NCBI GenBank assembly: GCA_031289585.1
Contig: JAITPF010000028.1
Coordinates: 1 to 53,442, forward strand
DNA length: 53,442 bases
DNA from: Endomicrobium sp.
GTDB lineage: Bacteria > Elusimicrobiota > Endomicrobiia > Endomicrobiales > Endomicrobiaceae
Direction: 5' to 3'
Shown: piece after piece, positions 18,207 to 28,539 of the stretch
How the letters are laid out: the number at the start of each line of letters is the position of its first letter
How positions within the stretch are numbered: the first letter of the stretch is position 1
Program-made: the position numbers and the translations under genes
The notes under the pieces: model-generated
Database searches by the model: none
What the model saw: only the letters and a program-made list of their open reading frames with translations
What the model was told of the DNA's origin: nothing

Positions 18207-18408
18207 TGTAAAATCTCAAAGAGATATTGAACTAAAAAGATATATAGATTTTTAGTTAAAAAAGGATATAAGCACTTTTGTAATTTGGTCAAAAATGATT
18301 GTTTTTGCTATAAATTTTGGAAAATAGTATAGAAATCGTCTTAAATTCTTTTTATCTTTTTTAAAATCCTAAAATCCCAATTTGTTGTGAGATATAACAC
18401 ACTACATT
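18207..18408. repeat. Long direct repeat, copy 2 (between macB and alaS)
   Basis: Same orientation and sequence as 13351-13529 apart from about 20 inserted bases (ATTTTTAGTTAAAAAAGG-like) and scattered changes. It ends just upstream of alaS, where TATAAT at 18411-18416 may be a -10 box. Each copy therefore precedes a gene start by under 90 bp. Confidence 0.9.
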
Positions 18409-18443
18409 GCTATAATCCAAAATTTTTAGTAGAATCTCATATC

Positions 18444-21074
18444 ATGAACAAACAATCATCAAATATAAGAGCAGAATTTTTAAAATTTTTTAAGAACAAT
18501 GGCTGTACTATTGTTCCTTCAGACTCACTTATACCTACAGGGGATAAAACATTACTTTTCACTTCTGCCGGGATGGTGCAATTTAAACAGCATTTTCTTG
18601 GTCAAAGTAAAGATTCTTTTACAAGAGCGACAAGTTGTCAAAAATGTTTTAGAACATCTGACATTGATCAGGTAGGTATAACCACAAGACATCTTACGTT
18701 TTTTGAAATGCTTGGAAATTTTTCTTTCGGTGATTACTTTAAAAAAGAAGCTATTGCATGGGCATGGGAATTTTTAACAAAAAATATGTCGTTGCCTAAA
18801 GATAAACTATATATAACTGTTTATAAAGATGACGATGAGTCAGTTGAAATTTGGAGTAAAATTATACCATCAAATAAAATTATAAGAATGGGCAATGAAA
18901 CGAATTTTTGGAATATGGGTAATACAGGTCCATGTGGTCCATGTTCAGAAATTTTAATAGATTTAGGTCCTGATATGAGCTGTGGTAAACCCACATGCGG
19001 TCCAGACTGTAATTGCGACAGATATCTTGAAATATGGAATCTTGTTTTTACGCAATTTGATAGACAGGCTAATGATTCGCTTAAAAATCTTCCAAGAAAA
19101 AATATTGATACAGGGATGGGTCTTGAAAGACTTGTAGCGGCAGTAAATGATAAAAAGAATGTTTTTGATACTGATTTATTTATGCCCATAATAGAAAATG
19201 CTGCAGAGATTTTAAAGATAAAAAATGAAAGTAAAAATATACCTAAGCTTAGAATGATTGCAGATCATTCAAGAGCAGTGACTTTTTTAATTTCAGACGG
19301 GATACTGCCGTCAAATGAAGGAAGAGGATACGTTTTAAGAAGGATCTTAAGAAGAGCTTTAAGACAAGGTAAACTTTACGGATACAATAAACCATTTATA
19401 AATGAGCTTGCTTCAACTGTATTTAAAATTATGGAGTCTGCTTATCCTGAACTTTCATCAAAGTTAAGTAATATACAATCTATTATCAAAATAGAAGAAG
19501 AAAAGTTTTTAGAAACGCTTGAATCAGGTTCTGAAATGCTTTTTAATATTGTCAGTTCTTATAAATCTAAAGGCGTAAATATTATTGATGGTAAAGATAT
19601 CTTTAAGCTTTATGATACTTATGGATTCCCTCACGATCTAACAAGAGAAATTGCCCTAGAAAATGGATTGGCAATAGATGAAACTGGGTTTAAAGCCGAA
19701 CAAAAAAAAGCTCAGGAAAAATCACGTGCTGCGTGGGGAGGTTCAGGTGAAAAAGATTTAACTTTTTATTCGATACTTCATAAAAAAACTGGTGATACTA
19801 TATTTACCGGATATGACAATTATGTAAGTGAGAGTAAAGTTTTAGCTTTGGCAAAAGACAGTAAAGAAGTTAATGAATTAAAAACTGGCGATTATGGTGA
19901 AATTGTACTTTCGCAATCTTGTCTTTATGCACAGTCTGGCGGACAAAGTGCCGATAAAGGGAAAATAATAAATAGTTCTTTTGAAAGTATTGTTGAAGAT
20001 GTTTTTAAACCAATAGGAAACTTATTTGTGCATAAAATAAAAGTTTTAAAAGGGCAAATAAAAATTAATAATGAGGTATCAACAATAGTTGATATTGAAC
20101 GAAGAAAACAAATTGCAAGACATCATACAGCTACACATTTACTTCATAAAGCTTTGCGAGAAGTTTTCGGTGAACATATAACTCAGGCAGGATCTTTAGT
20201 AACAAACGATTACCTTCGTTTTGATTTTACACATTTTTCCTCAATTAAAAAAGAAGATTTAATTAAAATAGAAAAAAAAGTCAATTCGGTTATAAGGGCG
20301 AACTCGGATGTATGTATTGAAACTATGGAAATAGCTCAAGCACGAAATGCAGGGGCAATGGCATTGTTTGGAGAGAAGTACGGTAATTTGGTAAGAACTG
20401 TTTCTATAAAAAATGAAAACAAAGATAGTCATTATTCAATGGAATTGTGTGGTGGAACGCATGTTAATAGAACTGGTGATATATGTATTTTTAAAATTGT
20501 ATCAGAATCGTCTGTTGCCGCAGGCGTAAGACGTATAGAAGCGGTTGTGGGAGATGCTGCAGAAAATTATATTTTAGATGAAGAAACCACAATCAGCAAA
20601 ACAGCGCAAATTTTAAATGCTTCAAAAGAAGAACTTGTAGATAAAGCGCAAAGGTATGTTGTCGATTGTAAAAAACTTGAAAATGAAATTAACTCATTAA
20701 GAAACAGTTTAATATCAAATGAAATAGATTCTTATGTTAAAGAAGTTAAAGAAATTAATGGAATAAGGTTTCTGTCAATTTTGATAAACAATGCAGATGT
20801 AAAAACGTTGAGAGATACATCTGATCAACTAAAAGAAAAATTAAAATCTGTCGTGTTGTTAATTACTTCAAAAAGTGAAAATAAAGTATCTTTTATAGTA
20901 TCTACTACAGCAGATTATGTGCAAAAAGGGATTAATGCAGACAAAATTGCAAAAGCTTTTGCTAAAGCTATAAACGGTTCAGGTGGTGGGAAACCAGATT
21001 TTGCACAAGGCGGTTCAAAAGATTTATCAACTCTAAATGAATCCGTAACAAACGCGCAAAAATACATAATATAA
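18444..21074 (+). CDS. alaS: Alanyl-tRNA synthetase
   Basis: From ATG 18444 (MNKQSSNIRAEFLKFFKNNG) the protein has 876 residues, the normal size. Class II catalytic motifs include LLFTSAGMVQFKQHFLG, NMGNTGPCGPCSEI and GMGLERLVA. The editing domain has the zinc ligands HHTATHLLHKA and CGGTHVNRTGDI, and the C-Ala domain ends GSGGGKPDFAQGGS. It charges tRNA-Ala and edits mis-charged Ser and Gly. A start at 18387 would add 19 unrelated residues. There is no strong ribosome-binding site before 18444. Essential and intact. Confidence 0.96.
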   Translation: MNKQSSNIRAEFLKFFKNNGCTIVPSDSLIPTGDKTLLFTSAGMVQFKQHFLGQSKDSFTRATSCQKCFRTSDIDQVGITTRHLTFFEMLGNFSFGDYFKKEAIAWAWEFLTKNMSLPKDKLYITVYKDDDESVEIWSKIIPSNKIIRMGNETNFWNMGNTGPCGPCSEILIDLGPDMSCGKPTCGPDCNCDRYLEIWNLVFTQFDRQANDSLKNLPRKNIDTGMGLERLVAAVNDKKNVFDTDLFMPIIENAAEILKIKNESKNIPKLRMIADHSRAVTFLISDGILPSNEGRGYVLRRILRRALRQGKLYGYNKPFINELASTVFKIMESAYPELSSKLSNIQSIIKIEEEKFLETLESGSEMLFNIVSSYKSKGVNIIDGKDIFKLYDTYGFPHDLTREIALENGLAIDETGFKAEQKKAQEKSRAAWGGSGEKDLTFYSILHKKTGDTIFTGYDNYVSESKVLALAKDSKEVNELKTGDYGEIVLSQSCLYAQSGGQSADKGKIINSSFESIVEDVFKPIGNLFVHKIKVLKGQIKINNEVSTIVDIERRKQIARHHTATHLLHKALREVFGEHITQAGSLVTNDYLRFDFTHFSSIKKEDLIKIEKKVNSVIRANSDVCIETMEIAQARNAGAMALFGEKYGNLVRTVSIKNENKDSHYSMELCGGTHVNRTGDICIFKIVSESSVAAGVRRIEAVVGDAAENYILDEETTISKTAQILNASKEELVDKAQRYVVDCKKLENEINSLRNSLISNEIDSYVKEVKEINGIRFLSILINNADVKTLRDTSDQLKEKLKSVVLLITSKSENKVSFIVSTTADYVQKGINADKIAKAFAKAINGSGGGKPDFAQGGSKDLSTLNESVTNAQKYII

Positions 21075-21191
21075 AATTCCCCATCCTAACGCTTTCGTCT
21101 TATTAATAATATGAACAGACTAGTAAAAATTTCAGAAAAGACCGCTTAAATATATCTATTTTACAGGATGTATTAATAAGAAAAAGAAAAA

Positions 21192-22649
21192 ATGATTGTA
21201 AATATCTTTTCAAATTTTATCAATTCTGATTTACGAACTTTTCTTGCAGCAAGTGTTTATATTTCTTTGTCTGTTGGAACTACAATTCACATATTGCTAC
21301 ATAAAGACGATGTCAAAAGTTCAATAGGTTGGATAGCTCTTGTTTTTTTATCTCCTTTTATTGGTACTGTGTTGTATATATTTTTAGGTATTAACAGAGT
21401 AAAAAGAAAAGGAGCGCGTTTAAGAAAAAAGAGTATCCTATCAGGAAAATATTCTTATAAAATAATGGGAAATATTTTTAGAGATATTCCTGTAAACTAC
21501 AAACAGTTTATAACTTTTGGATATAATGTGTACCCACAGCACTTTGTCTTTGGAAATTCTATAAAACCTCTGCAAAATGGTGTTGAAGCTTATCCTGAAA
21601 TGATAAAAGCCATACGGAATGCAAAAAAAGAAGTTTTAATTTCAAGCTATATTTTTGATTGTGATAATGAAACGGATAAATTTTTAGAAGCTTTCAAAAC
21701 AGCAATTAACAATGGTGTGGCAGTAAAGGTTTTAGTTGACGGTATAGGTACTTTAAAGTTTTTTCATCGTTCGATAGAAAAAAAACTTGCCAAAATTAAG
21801 GGTTTAGAATACGGTGTATTTCTGCCTCCTCATATTCCTGTGGCAATGCCTTTTGTAAATTTAAGAAATCATAGAAAAATTATGATCATTGATGGTGAAA
21901 CAGCTTTTTCTGGGGGAATGAATCTTTCAAAGAAAAATGTTTTGATTGATGATTTGGAAAATGGTGTTTTAGATATTACTTTTAAGATTAAAGGACCTGT
22001 TATTGATCAAATGTCAGAAGTGTTTGAATACGATTGGGAATTTGCTACTGGTAAAAAATTTCGGTCTTTATTTAAAGATTTAACTATTATTGAAACAAAT
22101 ACAATTCCTGCAAGGATAATTCCAGACGGACCTGACAATAAAAATGGGATAATAGAACTTATTGTTCATGGAGCAATAAATATGGCAGAAAAAAAAATCC
22201 TTATAACAACACCTTATTTTTTACCTGAAAATAACATTTTAATAGCACTTAAAATGGCTGCTATGAAAGGGGTTGATGTTGAAGTGATAGTTCCAGATAA
22301 AGGTGATCACACTTTTATAAATTGGGCTATTGAGCCTAATTTTTTGCGTTTAGTAGAAAGTGGTGTGAAAATTTATCGCACGCCACGTCCTTTTGATCAT
22401 AGTAAAATTTTTATAGTTGATGACGAATGGATTTTTATAGGTTCGGCAAATTGGGACATAAGGAGCTTTAAGCTTCATTTTGAGTCCAATGTAGAAATAT
22501 TCAGTAAAAATTTAGCAAAAGAACTTACTGATATTGTAGAAATAAAAAAGAAGATAGCAAAGCTTACTACAATACAGGAATGTAAGAACCTGCCATTTCT
22601 AAAACGTATAAGAAATAATGCTTATCGCCTCTTAACTCCGTACGGTTAA
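21192..22649 (+). CDS. cls: Cardiolipin synthase (phospholipase D family)
   Basis: The 485-residue protein has two N-terminal membrane segments (about 12-60, including SSIGWIALVFLSPFIGTVLY) and two HKD active sites: NHRKIMIIDGETAFSGGMN (about 232-250) and DHSKIFIVDDEWIFIGSANW (about 400-420). This is the layout of bacterial ClsA, which condenses two phosphatidylglycerols to cardiolipin at the inner membrane. Start ATG 21192 follows an A-rich weak ribosome site. It is not obviously in an operon; alaS ends 117 bp upstream, with a degraded 20-nt motif between. Confidence 0.93.
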   Translation: MIVNIFSNFINSDLRTFLAASVYISLSVGTTIHILLHKDDVKSSIGWIALVFLSPFIGTVLYIFLGINRVKRKGARLRKKSILSGKYSYKIMGNIFRDIPVNYKQFITFGYNVYPQHFVFGNSIKPLQNGVEAYPEMIKAIRNAKKEVLISSYIFDCDNETDKFLEAFKTAINNGVAVKVLVDGIGTLKFFHRSIEKKLAKIKGLEYGVFLPPHIPVAMPFVNLRNHRKIMIIDGETAFSGGMNLSKKNVLIDDLENGVLDITFKIKGPVIDQMSEVFEYDWEFATGKKFRSLFKDLTIIETNTIPARIIPDGPDNKNGIIELIVHGAINMAEKKILITTPYFLPENNILIALKMAAMKGVDVEVIVPDKGDHTFINWAIEPNFLRLVESGVKIYRTPRPFDHSKIFIVDDEWIFIGSANWDIRSFKLHFESNVEIFSKNLAKELTDIVEIKKKIAKLTTIQECKNLPFLKRIRNNAYRLLTPYG

Positions 22650-23203
22650 ATTGACATATTACTTTTAGAGTGTCGAGCTGAAAAATGATTATTTCGTATA
22701 CAACCAAAAAATCTAACTGGAAAGATTGATTTACTGGTATTACACGACAAACGCATTTTCACAGGTATGATACAGTCATAGATTCTAGCTGTCATTTCAT
22801 TTACGCACTGCCAAAGGTAGTGAGGGTAGAGACAAAGTCTCGACGAAGCAATCTGTGTTGTTAAGAACATATCGCCACGCCTACTTCGTAGGTTCGCGAT
22901 GACCGGACAAGGACAAAAGAAAAGATTGTCACAACTCTTTGAGATTTGCAATTATAGAAAATTGTATTGGTATTATCGGTTCGCAATGAGAACGAAGATT
23001 TGCTTTAAAACAGTTTATTAAGGTAAAATAAATAGTGGATGCAAATCTTTTTGTCGTCGTTTATTTATATCTAAATATTATGATGTTTTCGTAGTAATGC
23101 TTGAAAGAAAGTATTGCTTAGATTTTTGAAGAAGATTTGGTTATTTTAATTATGAACAAAAGGAGTATAACACGTTACCTTGTGTTTTGTATTTGATAAA
23201 TAA
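22650..23203. repeat. Gap with family A repeats between cls and the nuclease gene
   Basis: A family A unit lies at about 22800-22910, with inner stems GAGAC/GTCTC and CCTAC/GTAGG, both paired. Weaker traces continue to about 22990. The remaining ~200 bases are AT-rich and show no gene. The frames that span this stretch on the minus strand are repeat translations. Confidence 0.75.
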
Positions 23204-24094
23204 ATGGATGATATAAAAAAATTTAAATATACAGATATTTTAGGTTGGTCTGTATCAAGATATGATAGATTTTCAAACTGTAAGAGACAATATTTTTATG
23301 ATTATTACGCTAAGTTTGACAAAGAGGTACCGCTTGAGAAAATACAGTTCCTTAAAACTTTAACTTCCAAAGCTTTGGAAACTGGAAATATTGTACATGA
23401 TATTATAAGAGATATGCTTAGAAGGTATCAAATAAGTACGAAACCAATAAATAAAGATAAATTTTTAAAATATTCTTTTGATATAACGGAAAAGTACTGC
23501 AGTTCAAAAACTTTTTTTGAACATTATTATAACGGTGAAATTATTTTATCATCTGAAATTTATACAAAAGTCAAAAGCATATTAGAAAATTTTCTTAATA
23601 GTTCAAGATTTAAATGGATTGAAAAAAATGCAATATCTAAAAGTTCTGAATGGATTATAGAACCTGGAGGTTTTGGGGAAATAAGAATTAATGACTACAA
23701 AACTTTTTGCAAAGTTGATTTTTTACTTCCAATCGGAGATAAAATATATATTATGGATTGGAAGACAGGAAAAGCCGATGAAAAAAAACATTCAAAACAG
23801 CTTACCGGGTATTCGCTTTGGGCAAATTATCATTTCAGCAAAAAAGCTGGCGATATAATTCCGATGGTAGTTTATCTTTATCCGCAGTATATTGAAAAAA
23901 GCATTAAAATCGATGACTATTTGATTGGAGAATTTGCAAATACCGTGGTAGAGGAAACAAAAGATATGTATGGATATCTTCTCAATGTAGAAAAAAATAT
24001 TCCTAAAGATAAAAAAGAGTTCTTTTTAACGAGTAATACGTTTTTCTGTAAGTATTGCAATTACAGAGAAATTTGTTCGGGCAGCAAGCTATAA
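23204..24094 (+). CDS. PD-(D/E)XK nuclease with Fe-S cluster motif (RecB/AddB/Cas4-like)
   Basis: The 296-residue protein begins SVSRYDRFSNCKRQYFYDYY, the N-terminal motif of RecB/AddB/Cas4 nucleases carrying the first cysteine (C26). The nuclease core has GNIVHDIIRD, CKVDFLLP and IYIMDWKTGKA (Asp ... Asp-x-Lys), and QLTGYSLWA (motif IV). Cysteines 282, 285 and 291 (FFCKYCNYREICSG) complete a predicted 4Fe-4S cluster. This family makes free-standing exonucleases or domains of recombination enzymes. No helicase partner, cas gene or CRISPR array is adjacent, so its job here is unknown; DNA repair is likely. Start 23204 has no clear ribosome site. Confidence 0.85.
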   Translation: MDDIKKFKYTDILGWSVSRYDRFSNCKRQYFYDYYAKFDKEVPLEKIQFLKTLTSKALETGNIVHDIIRDMLRRYQISTKPINKDKFLKYSFDITEKYCSSKTFFEHYYNGEIILSSEIYTKVKSILENFLNSSRFKWIEKNAISKSSEWIIEPGGFGEIRINDYKTFCKVDFLLPIGDKIYIMDWKTGKADEKKHSKQLTGYSLWANYHFSKKAGDIIPMVVYLYPQYIEKSIKIDDYLIGEFANTVVEETKDMYGYLLNVEKNIPKDKKEFFLTSNTFFCKYCNYREICSGSKL

Positions 24095-24286
24095 AATATA
24101 AAAATAGTTGTTTGTTATGTGTTGCGGGTATAATGGTTAAAAAATTGCTAATTTTTGAATTCCTGTAAGTTTATCTTCAAGTTTACCCTTAAATGTCTTA
24201 GTTTTCTGCTTTCAGTAGTGTAGAGTTGGAAATTGTTGTTATTGTGAACGACTCTAAGTAAGCTATCCTGAAATAAAGAGGTTGTA

Positions 24287-27200
24287 ATGGACTTTTTATC
24301 TTGCAGTTATAATTACATAATCTTTTTTTCTGGATGGGCGTATTTGCTTTTTGCTTTGGTATGCTTTATTGTACAAATGTCAAAATCAAGACAGTTGTCT
24401 TATTTTTGGTTGATTTTTTTCGGCATTTGTTTTTCTATAGAAAATTTTATTGATGCGTTTTCATTTGGAGTTGTTCCTTATGGCAGTAATTTGTTTGTTT
24501 TTTCAAACATATTTTTGTATTTGGGATATGTTTTTTTCTTTTTAAGCATAGAAAATACTTGTAGAAAAATATTCAAAAACGTTTATATAAAATATTTAAT
24601 AATTCCCTGTATGGTCATTCCTATAATTGGGGGAATATGTTTTAGTGTCTATGTTTTTAAAAGACTTTTATTTGTATTCTTATTCCTTCCATCATTGCTT
24701 ATTTTACTTATTTCAATGTATAAATATTACAAGAACTGTTTATACGAAAAGAAGAAAGTTTTAGTAATATTTATTGCTGTTATACCTTATGTTATCGCCT
24801 CTTGTTTTTTTGAAATTTTAAAATATTGTGGTAATTTTAATACAAAATTGGTAGCCCGCTCAATAACGCGTTTTATAATTACTTTACTAGTTACAATTAT
24901 AGCAAACCTCATTTTTAAATATTTTAAACGTCTTAGCGAAAATACTATAAAAATTTATGATTATATTCCTTCTTACTGGAGGCATATACCATTACTCACA
25001 ATTTTTATCTCAATATTTGCGATATGTTTCTTTATATCAAATTTTCTTGAGACTAATGCGATTAACAAAATAATAAAAAATGCGGATATAATAGTTTCAG
25101 ATACAGCAGAAAACGTATCTTCTCATCTTAAAACGAGTGACCAGATAAGTGCTTGTCTGTCAAACCTTCTTTCCTTACAAGAGACGCTTACACATCCCTT
25201 AATGTCAAATATAGATGTTTTAAATAACAAAATTAACAATTATAAACGTACTTTTGGAGTTTTACTTATTTTTGTTTTAGATAATAAAGGGAAAATAGTT
25301 TCCAATTCAAGTTATTTGGAAAACGGAAGTGTAAATAAAATTTACCTTGAGAATGAATCTTTTTTTAAGCAATTTGAGTTAGAAAAAAAGAATAAGACTT
25401 TCTCAGAAAAGATGTTTATTGAGGGAAAGGGTTATTATTCTTCAAGTATTATTAATAGCAAAATATACGGAAAGTTAGGAATTGTGGTAGTTAAAGAGGA
25501 TATAAGTAAATTAGAAAATAAATTAAGAGATTTTGAAAATATGTTTATCATAGACAAAGATGGAAAAATTTTTATCTCTAGCAAGAAAAAGATTCAATTT
25601 ACAAATTTGTATCAATATTTCAGAGAAATTGATAATAAAACATATTTCTCATTATCTGAAATAAAAAAGGAAAATGTTATCGAGATAAAAAATGAAAGAT
25701 TTTATGTTACAAAAGAATTTATAAATTCTGAAATGTGGTCTATTGTATATTTAAAATCTTTTATAGATATAAATGAATCTAAAGCACTGGGATATATTGT
25801 TACGAGTGCGTTGATTATAATTCTTATTCTTGTGGTTTGGTCTATAAATCAAGCAAACAAGATCCTCGCGTTAGCTTTGCAGCATAAGGCAATTTTAGAT
25901 TCGGCAAAATCAATTATTATAATTTCAACTAATTCGCAGGGGGATATAATACTTTATGGTCAAGGGATGCAAGATATAACAGGTTACAAAATTGAAGAAT
26001 TTTCACAAAAAGGATATTTTGGAAAAATATTTTTTGACAAAAAGAAAAAACCTATTAATTTCAACAAAGTAGTTAGTTCTTTTACTTCTTCAAGTTTAGA
26101 GTGGTTTTGTCGCAGAAAAGACGGAAAATATATACTTATTCTTATGTATATTGTACCACAGTTTTCTATGGATGGAAAACTTATAGGTTATATTTTTTCT
26201 GGAGTAGATATTTCTAAAACCAAAAGAGTTGAAGATGCTCTAGAACAGCAGCTGAAATTCTTACAGATTCTTATAGATAACATTCCTGTATCTGTTTATT
26301 ATAAAGATGCTGATATGCATTTAATAGGTTGTAACAAAGTTTTTGAAAATTTGTTGGAACACTCAAGAAACGATATGATGGGGATGACTTCTGAAGATAT
26401 ATACTATGATAAAAATATTGGTTCTATGGATTTGAAAACAGATATGCAGATATTAAAAGGTATTTCTTCAATGTCTTACGAAGTAGTATTAAATTCAAAA
26501 AAAATAGGTTCAAGGAATATTGTATTTTATAAGACTGCTTTTAAGACCCATAGTGGTAAATTTAGAGGTGTAATTGGTGTTCTCATAGATGTTACAAAAG
26601 AACGTAAGATGCGTACTGAAAGAGATAAACTTCAGGTTAATTTGATACAACAAAATAAACTTGCATCGCTTGGAGAACTTGCCGGAAGTATTGCTCACGA
26701 ACTGAACAATCCCTTAACTATCATTTTAGGCTTTACGCAAGTTTTAATGAAAGATAAAAATCTTAGTAGCGATGCTGCAAAAAGTATTAAGAATATATAC
26801 GATGCTGCGCAAAGAAGTCAAAGTATAATTAAAAATATGCTTGAATTTGCGAGAACAGATTCTTTAAGAGTACAAAAAACAAATTTAAATAATATTGTTA
26901 AAGCAACTTTACTTATAATTGAAAAAGATTTTTATAAAGCAAATATAGAAATTATCAAAAATCTTACAGATAGCTCTGCTCTTGTTTCTGTAAATCCTAT
27001 GCAAATACAACAAGTGTTTTTGAATATTATGTTGAATGCTAAAGATGCAATGCCTGAAGGTGGTAAGATAATTATTACTACAATTGTAGAAGAAAATAAG
27101 TATATATTAAGTATTTCAGATACAGGGACAGGTATTGAGAAAGGAAATCTTTCCAAAATTTTTGATCCATTTTTTACTACCAAAGAAATTGGTAAAGGGA

Positions 27201-27319
27201 CAGGACTTGGTTTGTCAATATGTTATGGTATAGTAAAAGGTTTTAACGGTGAAATTTCAGTTGAAAGTACTGTTGGTAAAGGAACTATTTTCTATGTAAC
27301 GTTTTCTGTGGCAGAGTAG
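24287..27319 (+). CDS. Multi-domain membrane sensor histidine kinase (orphan)
   Basis: The 1010-residue protein starts with about seven hydrophobic segments (residues 10-215), then another membrane helix (about 233-255), a probable extracytoplasmic Cache-like domain (about 260-500) and a closing membrane helix (about 505-525). Two PAS domains follow (about 540-645 with ISTNSQGDIILYG; about 660-770 with PVSVYYKDADMHLIG). The kinase has H-box GSIAHELNNPLTIILGF, N-box LNIMLNAKDAMPEGG, G1 ISDTGTGIEKG, and FDPFFTTKEIGKGTGLGLSI. It autophosphorylates on His and would pass phosphate to an unlinked response regulator, since none is adjacent. The signal is unknown. Confidence 0.9.
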   Translation: MDFLSCSYNYIIFFSGWAYLLFALVCFIVQMSKSRQLSYFWLIFFGICFSIENFIDAFSFGVVPYGSNLFVFSNIFLYLGYVFFFLSIENTCRKIFKNVYIKYLIIPCMVIPIIGGICFSVYVFKRLLFVFLFLPSLLILLISMYKYYKNCLYEKKKVLVIFIAVIPYVIASCFFEILKYCGNFNTKLVARSITRFIITLLVTIIANLIFKYFKRLSENTIKIYDYIPSYWRHIPLLTIFISIFAICFFISNFLETNAINKIIKNADIIVSDTAENVSSHLKTSDQISACLSNLLSLQETLTHPLMSNIDVLNNKINNYKRTFGVLLIFVLDNKGKIVSNSSYLENGSVNKIYLENESFFKQFELEKKNKTFSEKMFIEGKGYYSSSIINSKIYGKLGIVVVKEDISKLENKLRDFENMFIIDKDGKIFISSKKKIQFTNLYQYFREIDNKTYFSLSEIKKENVIEIKNERFYVTKEFINSEMWSIVYLKSFIDINESKALGYIVTSALIIILILVVWSINQANKILALALQHKAILDSAKSIIIISTNSQGDIILYGQGMQDITGYKIEEFSQKGYFGKIFFDKKKKPINFNKVVSSFTSSSLEWFCRRKDGKYILILMYIVPQFSMDGKLIGYIFSGVDISKTKRVEDALEQQLKFLQILIDNIPVSVYYKDADMHLIGCNKVFENLLEHSRNDMMGMTSEDIYYDKNIGSMDLKTDMQILKGISSMSYEVVLNSKKIGSRNIVFYKTAFKTHSGKFRGVIGVLIDVTKERKMRTERDKLQVNLIQQNKLASLGELAGSIAHELNNPLTIILGFTQVLMKDKNLSSDAAKSIKNIYDAAQRSQSIIKNMLEFARTDSLRVQKTNLNNIVKATLLIIEKDFYKANIEIIKNLTDSSALVSVNPMQIQQVFLNIMLNAKDAMPEGGKIIITTIVEENKYILSISDTGTGIEKGNLSKIFDPFFTTKEIGKGTGLGLSICYGIVKGFNGEISVESTVGKGTIFYVTFSVAE

Positions 27320-27346
27320 GGTACAATAACGTATAATAGGAGCATT

Positions 27347-28522
27347 ATGTATATAATAATTTTGGTTTTATCGTTTTTGCTTGGAGTTACAACAGGTGTT
27401 TGTTTTGTTATGGTTAAATATATCTCTGTGTCGAAAGATAATGCGGCAAAAAAGCAAAAAATAAACGATTTGATTGAAAGTATTGAAAAACAAACTCAGC
27501 TTAATGGTAATTTAAAAATCGAATTTGAAAATATTGCATCAAAAGTATTGGAAGAAAAAAACGCAAAAATTGTAGATTTTAATAAAAACTCTTTAGAAAA
27601 TGTAGTAGCGCCTTTTAAAATGAAAATTGATGAATTTAAAAATAAAGTTGAAACTCTTCAGATTTATGAAGCCGAAAAAATGTCTGGACTGCAAAAAGAA
27701 TTAGAAAAGTTGATAAATCTTAATAAACAGGTAAGCGAAGATGCAAATAGTCTTGCAGATGCTTTGAAAGGGGAAAATAAGCTCCAGGGAATATGGGGCG
27801 AATTAAGTATTGAGAGAATTTTTGAATATGTTGGAATGATTGAAGGCGTAAATTATGTATCGCAGAAACAATTTAAAGATGACAACGAAAAGAAAATACC
27901 TGACTATATAGTCAATTTGCCCGATGAAAAACATATTGTAATAGATGCAAAAACTTCACTTAGTGCTTATGAAAAATATTATAACTCGCAAAATGCATCT
28001 GATAAAAAAACTTATTTAAAGGAACATTCTGCAAGTGTAAAAAGACATATTGATGAACTTGCACAAAAGGATTATATTAACTTATCTGAGCTTAATCAGC
28101 CAGAATATGTTTTGATGTTTATTCCCATAGAAGGAGCAATTTCTCTTGCGCTTGCGGATAGACCGGATCTTGTTGCGCATGCATTTAAAAGAAATATAGT
28201 AATTGTTACGCCGTCAACTCTTTTAGCTACGTTAAAAACAGTTGAATATATATGGCGGCAAGAAAATCAAAAGAAAAATGTGCTTGAGATAGCTAAACAG
28301 GGAGGCAATCTTTATGATAAATTTGTAACGTTTGTCCAAATTTTAATAGAGGTTGAAAAGAAAATATCTGAAGCAAAAAATAAGACACAGGATGCTATAA
28401 AAAGACTTTCTTCATCTGATAAAAAAGGCGATAGTCTTATAGATAGGGCACAAAGATTAAAAGAGCTAGGTTCTTCCACAAAAAAGAACTTGCCGGAAGA
28501 AATTCTAAAACCGGTAAAATAG
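27347..28522 (+). CDS. rmuC: DNA recombination protein RmuC
   Basis: The 391-residue protein has an N-terminal membrane helix (IIILVLSFLLGVTTGVCFVM), a coiled coil (about 30-145) and the RmuC core: LQGIWGELSIERIFEYVGM, IPDYIVNLPDEKHIVIDAKTS, YVLMFIPIEGAISLAL and IVIVTPSTLLATLKTVEYIW. RmuC is a predicted nuclease that limits inversions at short inverted repeats, of interest in a genome full of palindromes. AGGAGC at 27338-27343 sets the start. It begins 27 bp after the kinase gene and may share its transcript. Confidence 0.94.
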   Translation: MYIIILVLSFLLGVTTGVCFVMVKYISVSKDNAAKKQKINDLIESIEKQTQLNGNLKIEFENIASKVLEEKNAKIVDFNKNSLENVVAPFKMKIDEFKNKVETLQIYEAEKMSGLQKELEKLINLNKQVSEDANSLADALKGENKLQGIWGELSIERIFEYVGMIEGVNYVSQKQFKDDNEKKIPDYIVNLPDEKHIVIDAKTSLSAYEKYYNSQNASDKKTYLKEHSASVKRHIDELAQKDYINLSELNQPEYVLMFIPIEGAISLALADRPDLVAHAFKRNIVIVTPSTLLATLKTVEYIWRQENQKKNVLEIAKQGGNLYDKFVTFVQILIEVEKKISEAKNKTQDAIKRLSSSDKKGDSLIDRAQRLKELGSSTKKNLPEEILKPVK

Positions 28523-28539
28523 AAAAACATTTTATAACG

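Noticed and set aside
22646-22951. Minus-strand 101-residue frame after cls
   Set aside because: It spans a family A repeat and lacks any recognisable motif or start signal.
23204-24094. Cas4 call for the Fe-S nuclease
   Set aside because: Cas4-like motifs are present, but there is no CRISPR array or cas gene in the window, so only the wider family is assigned.
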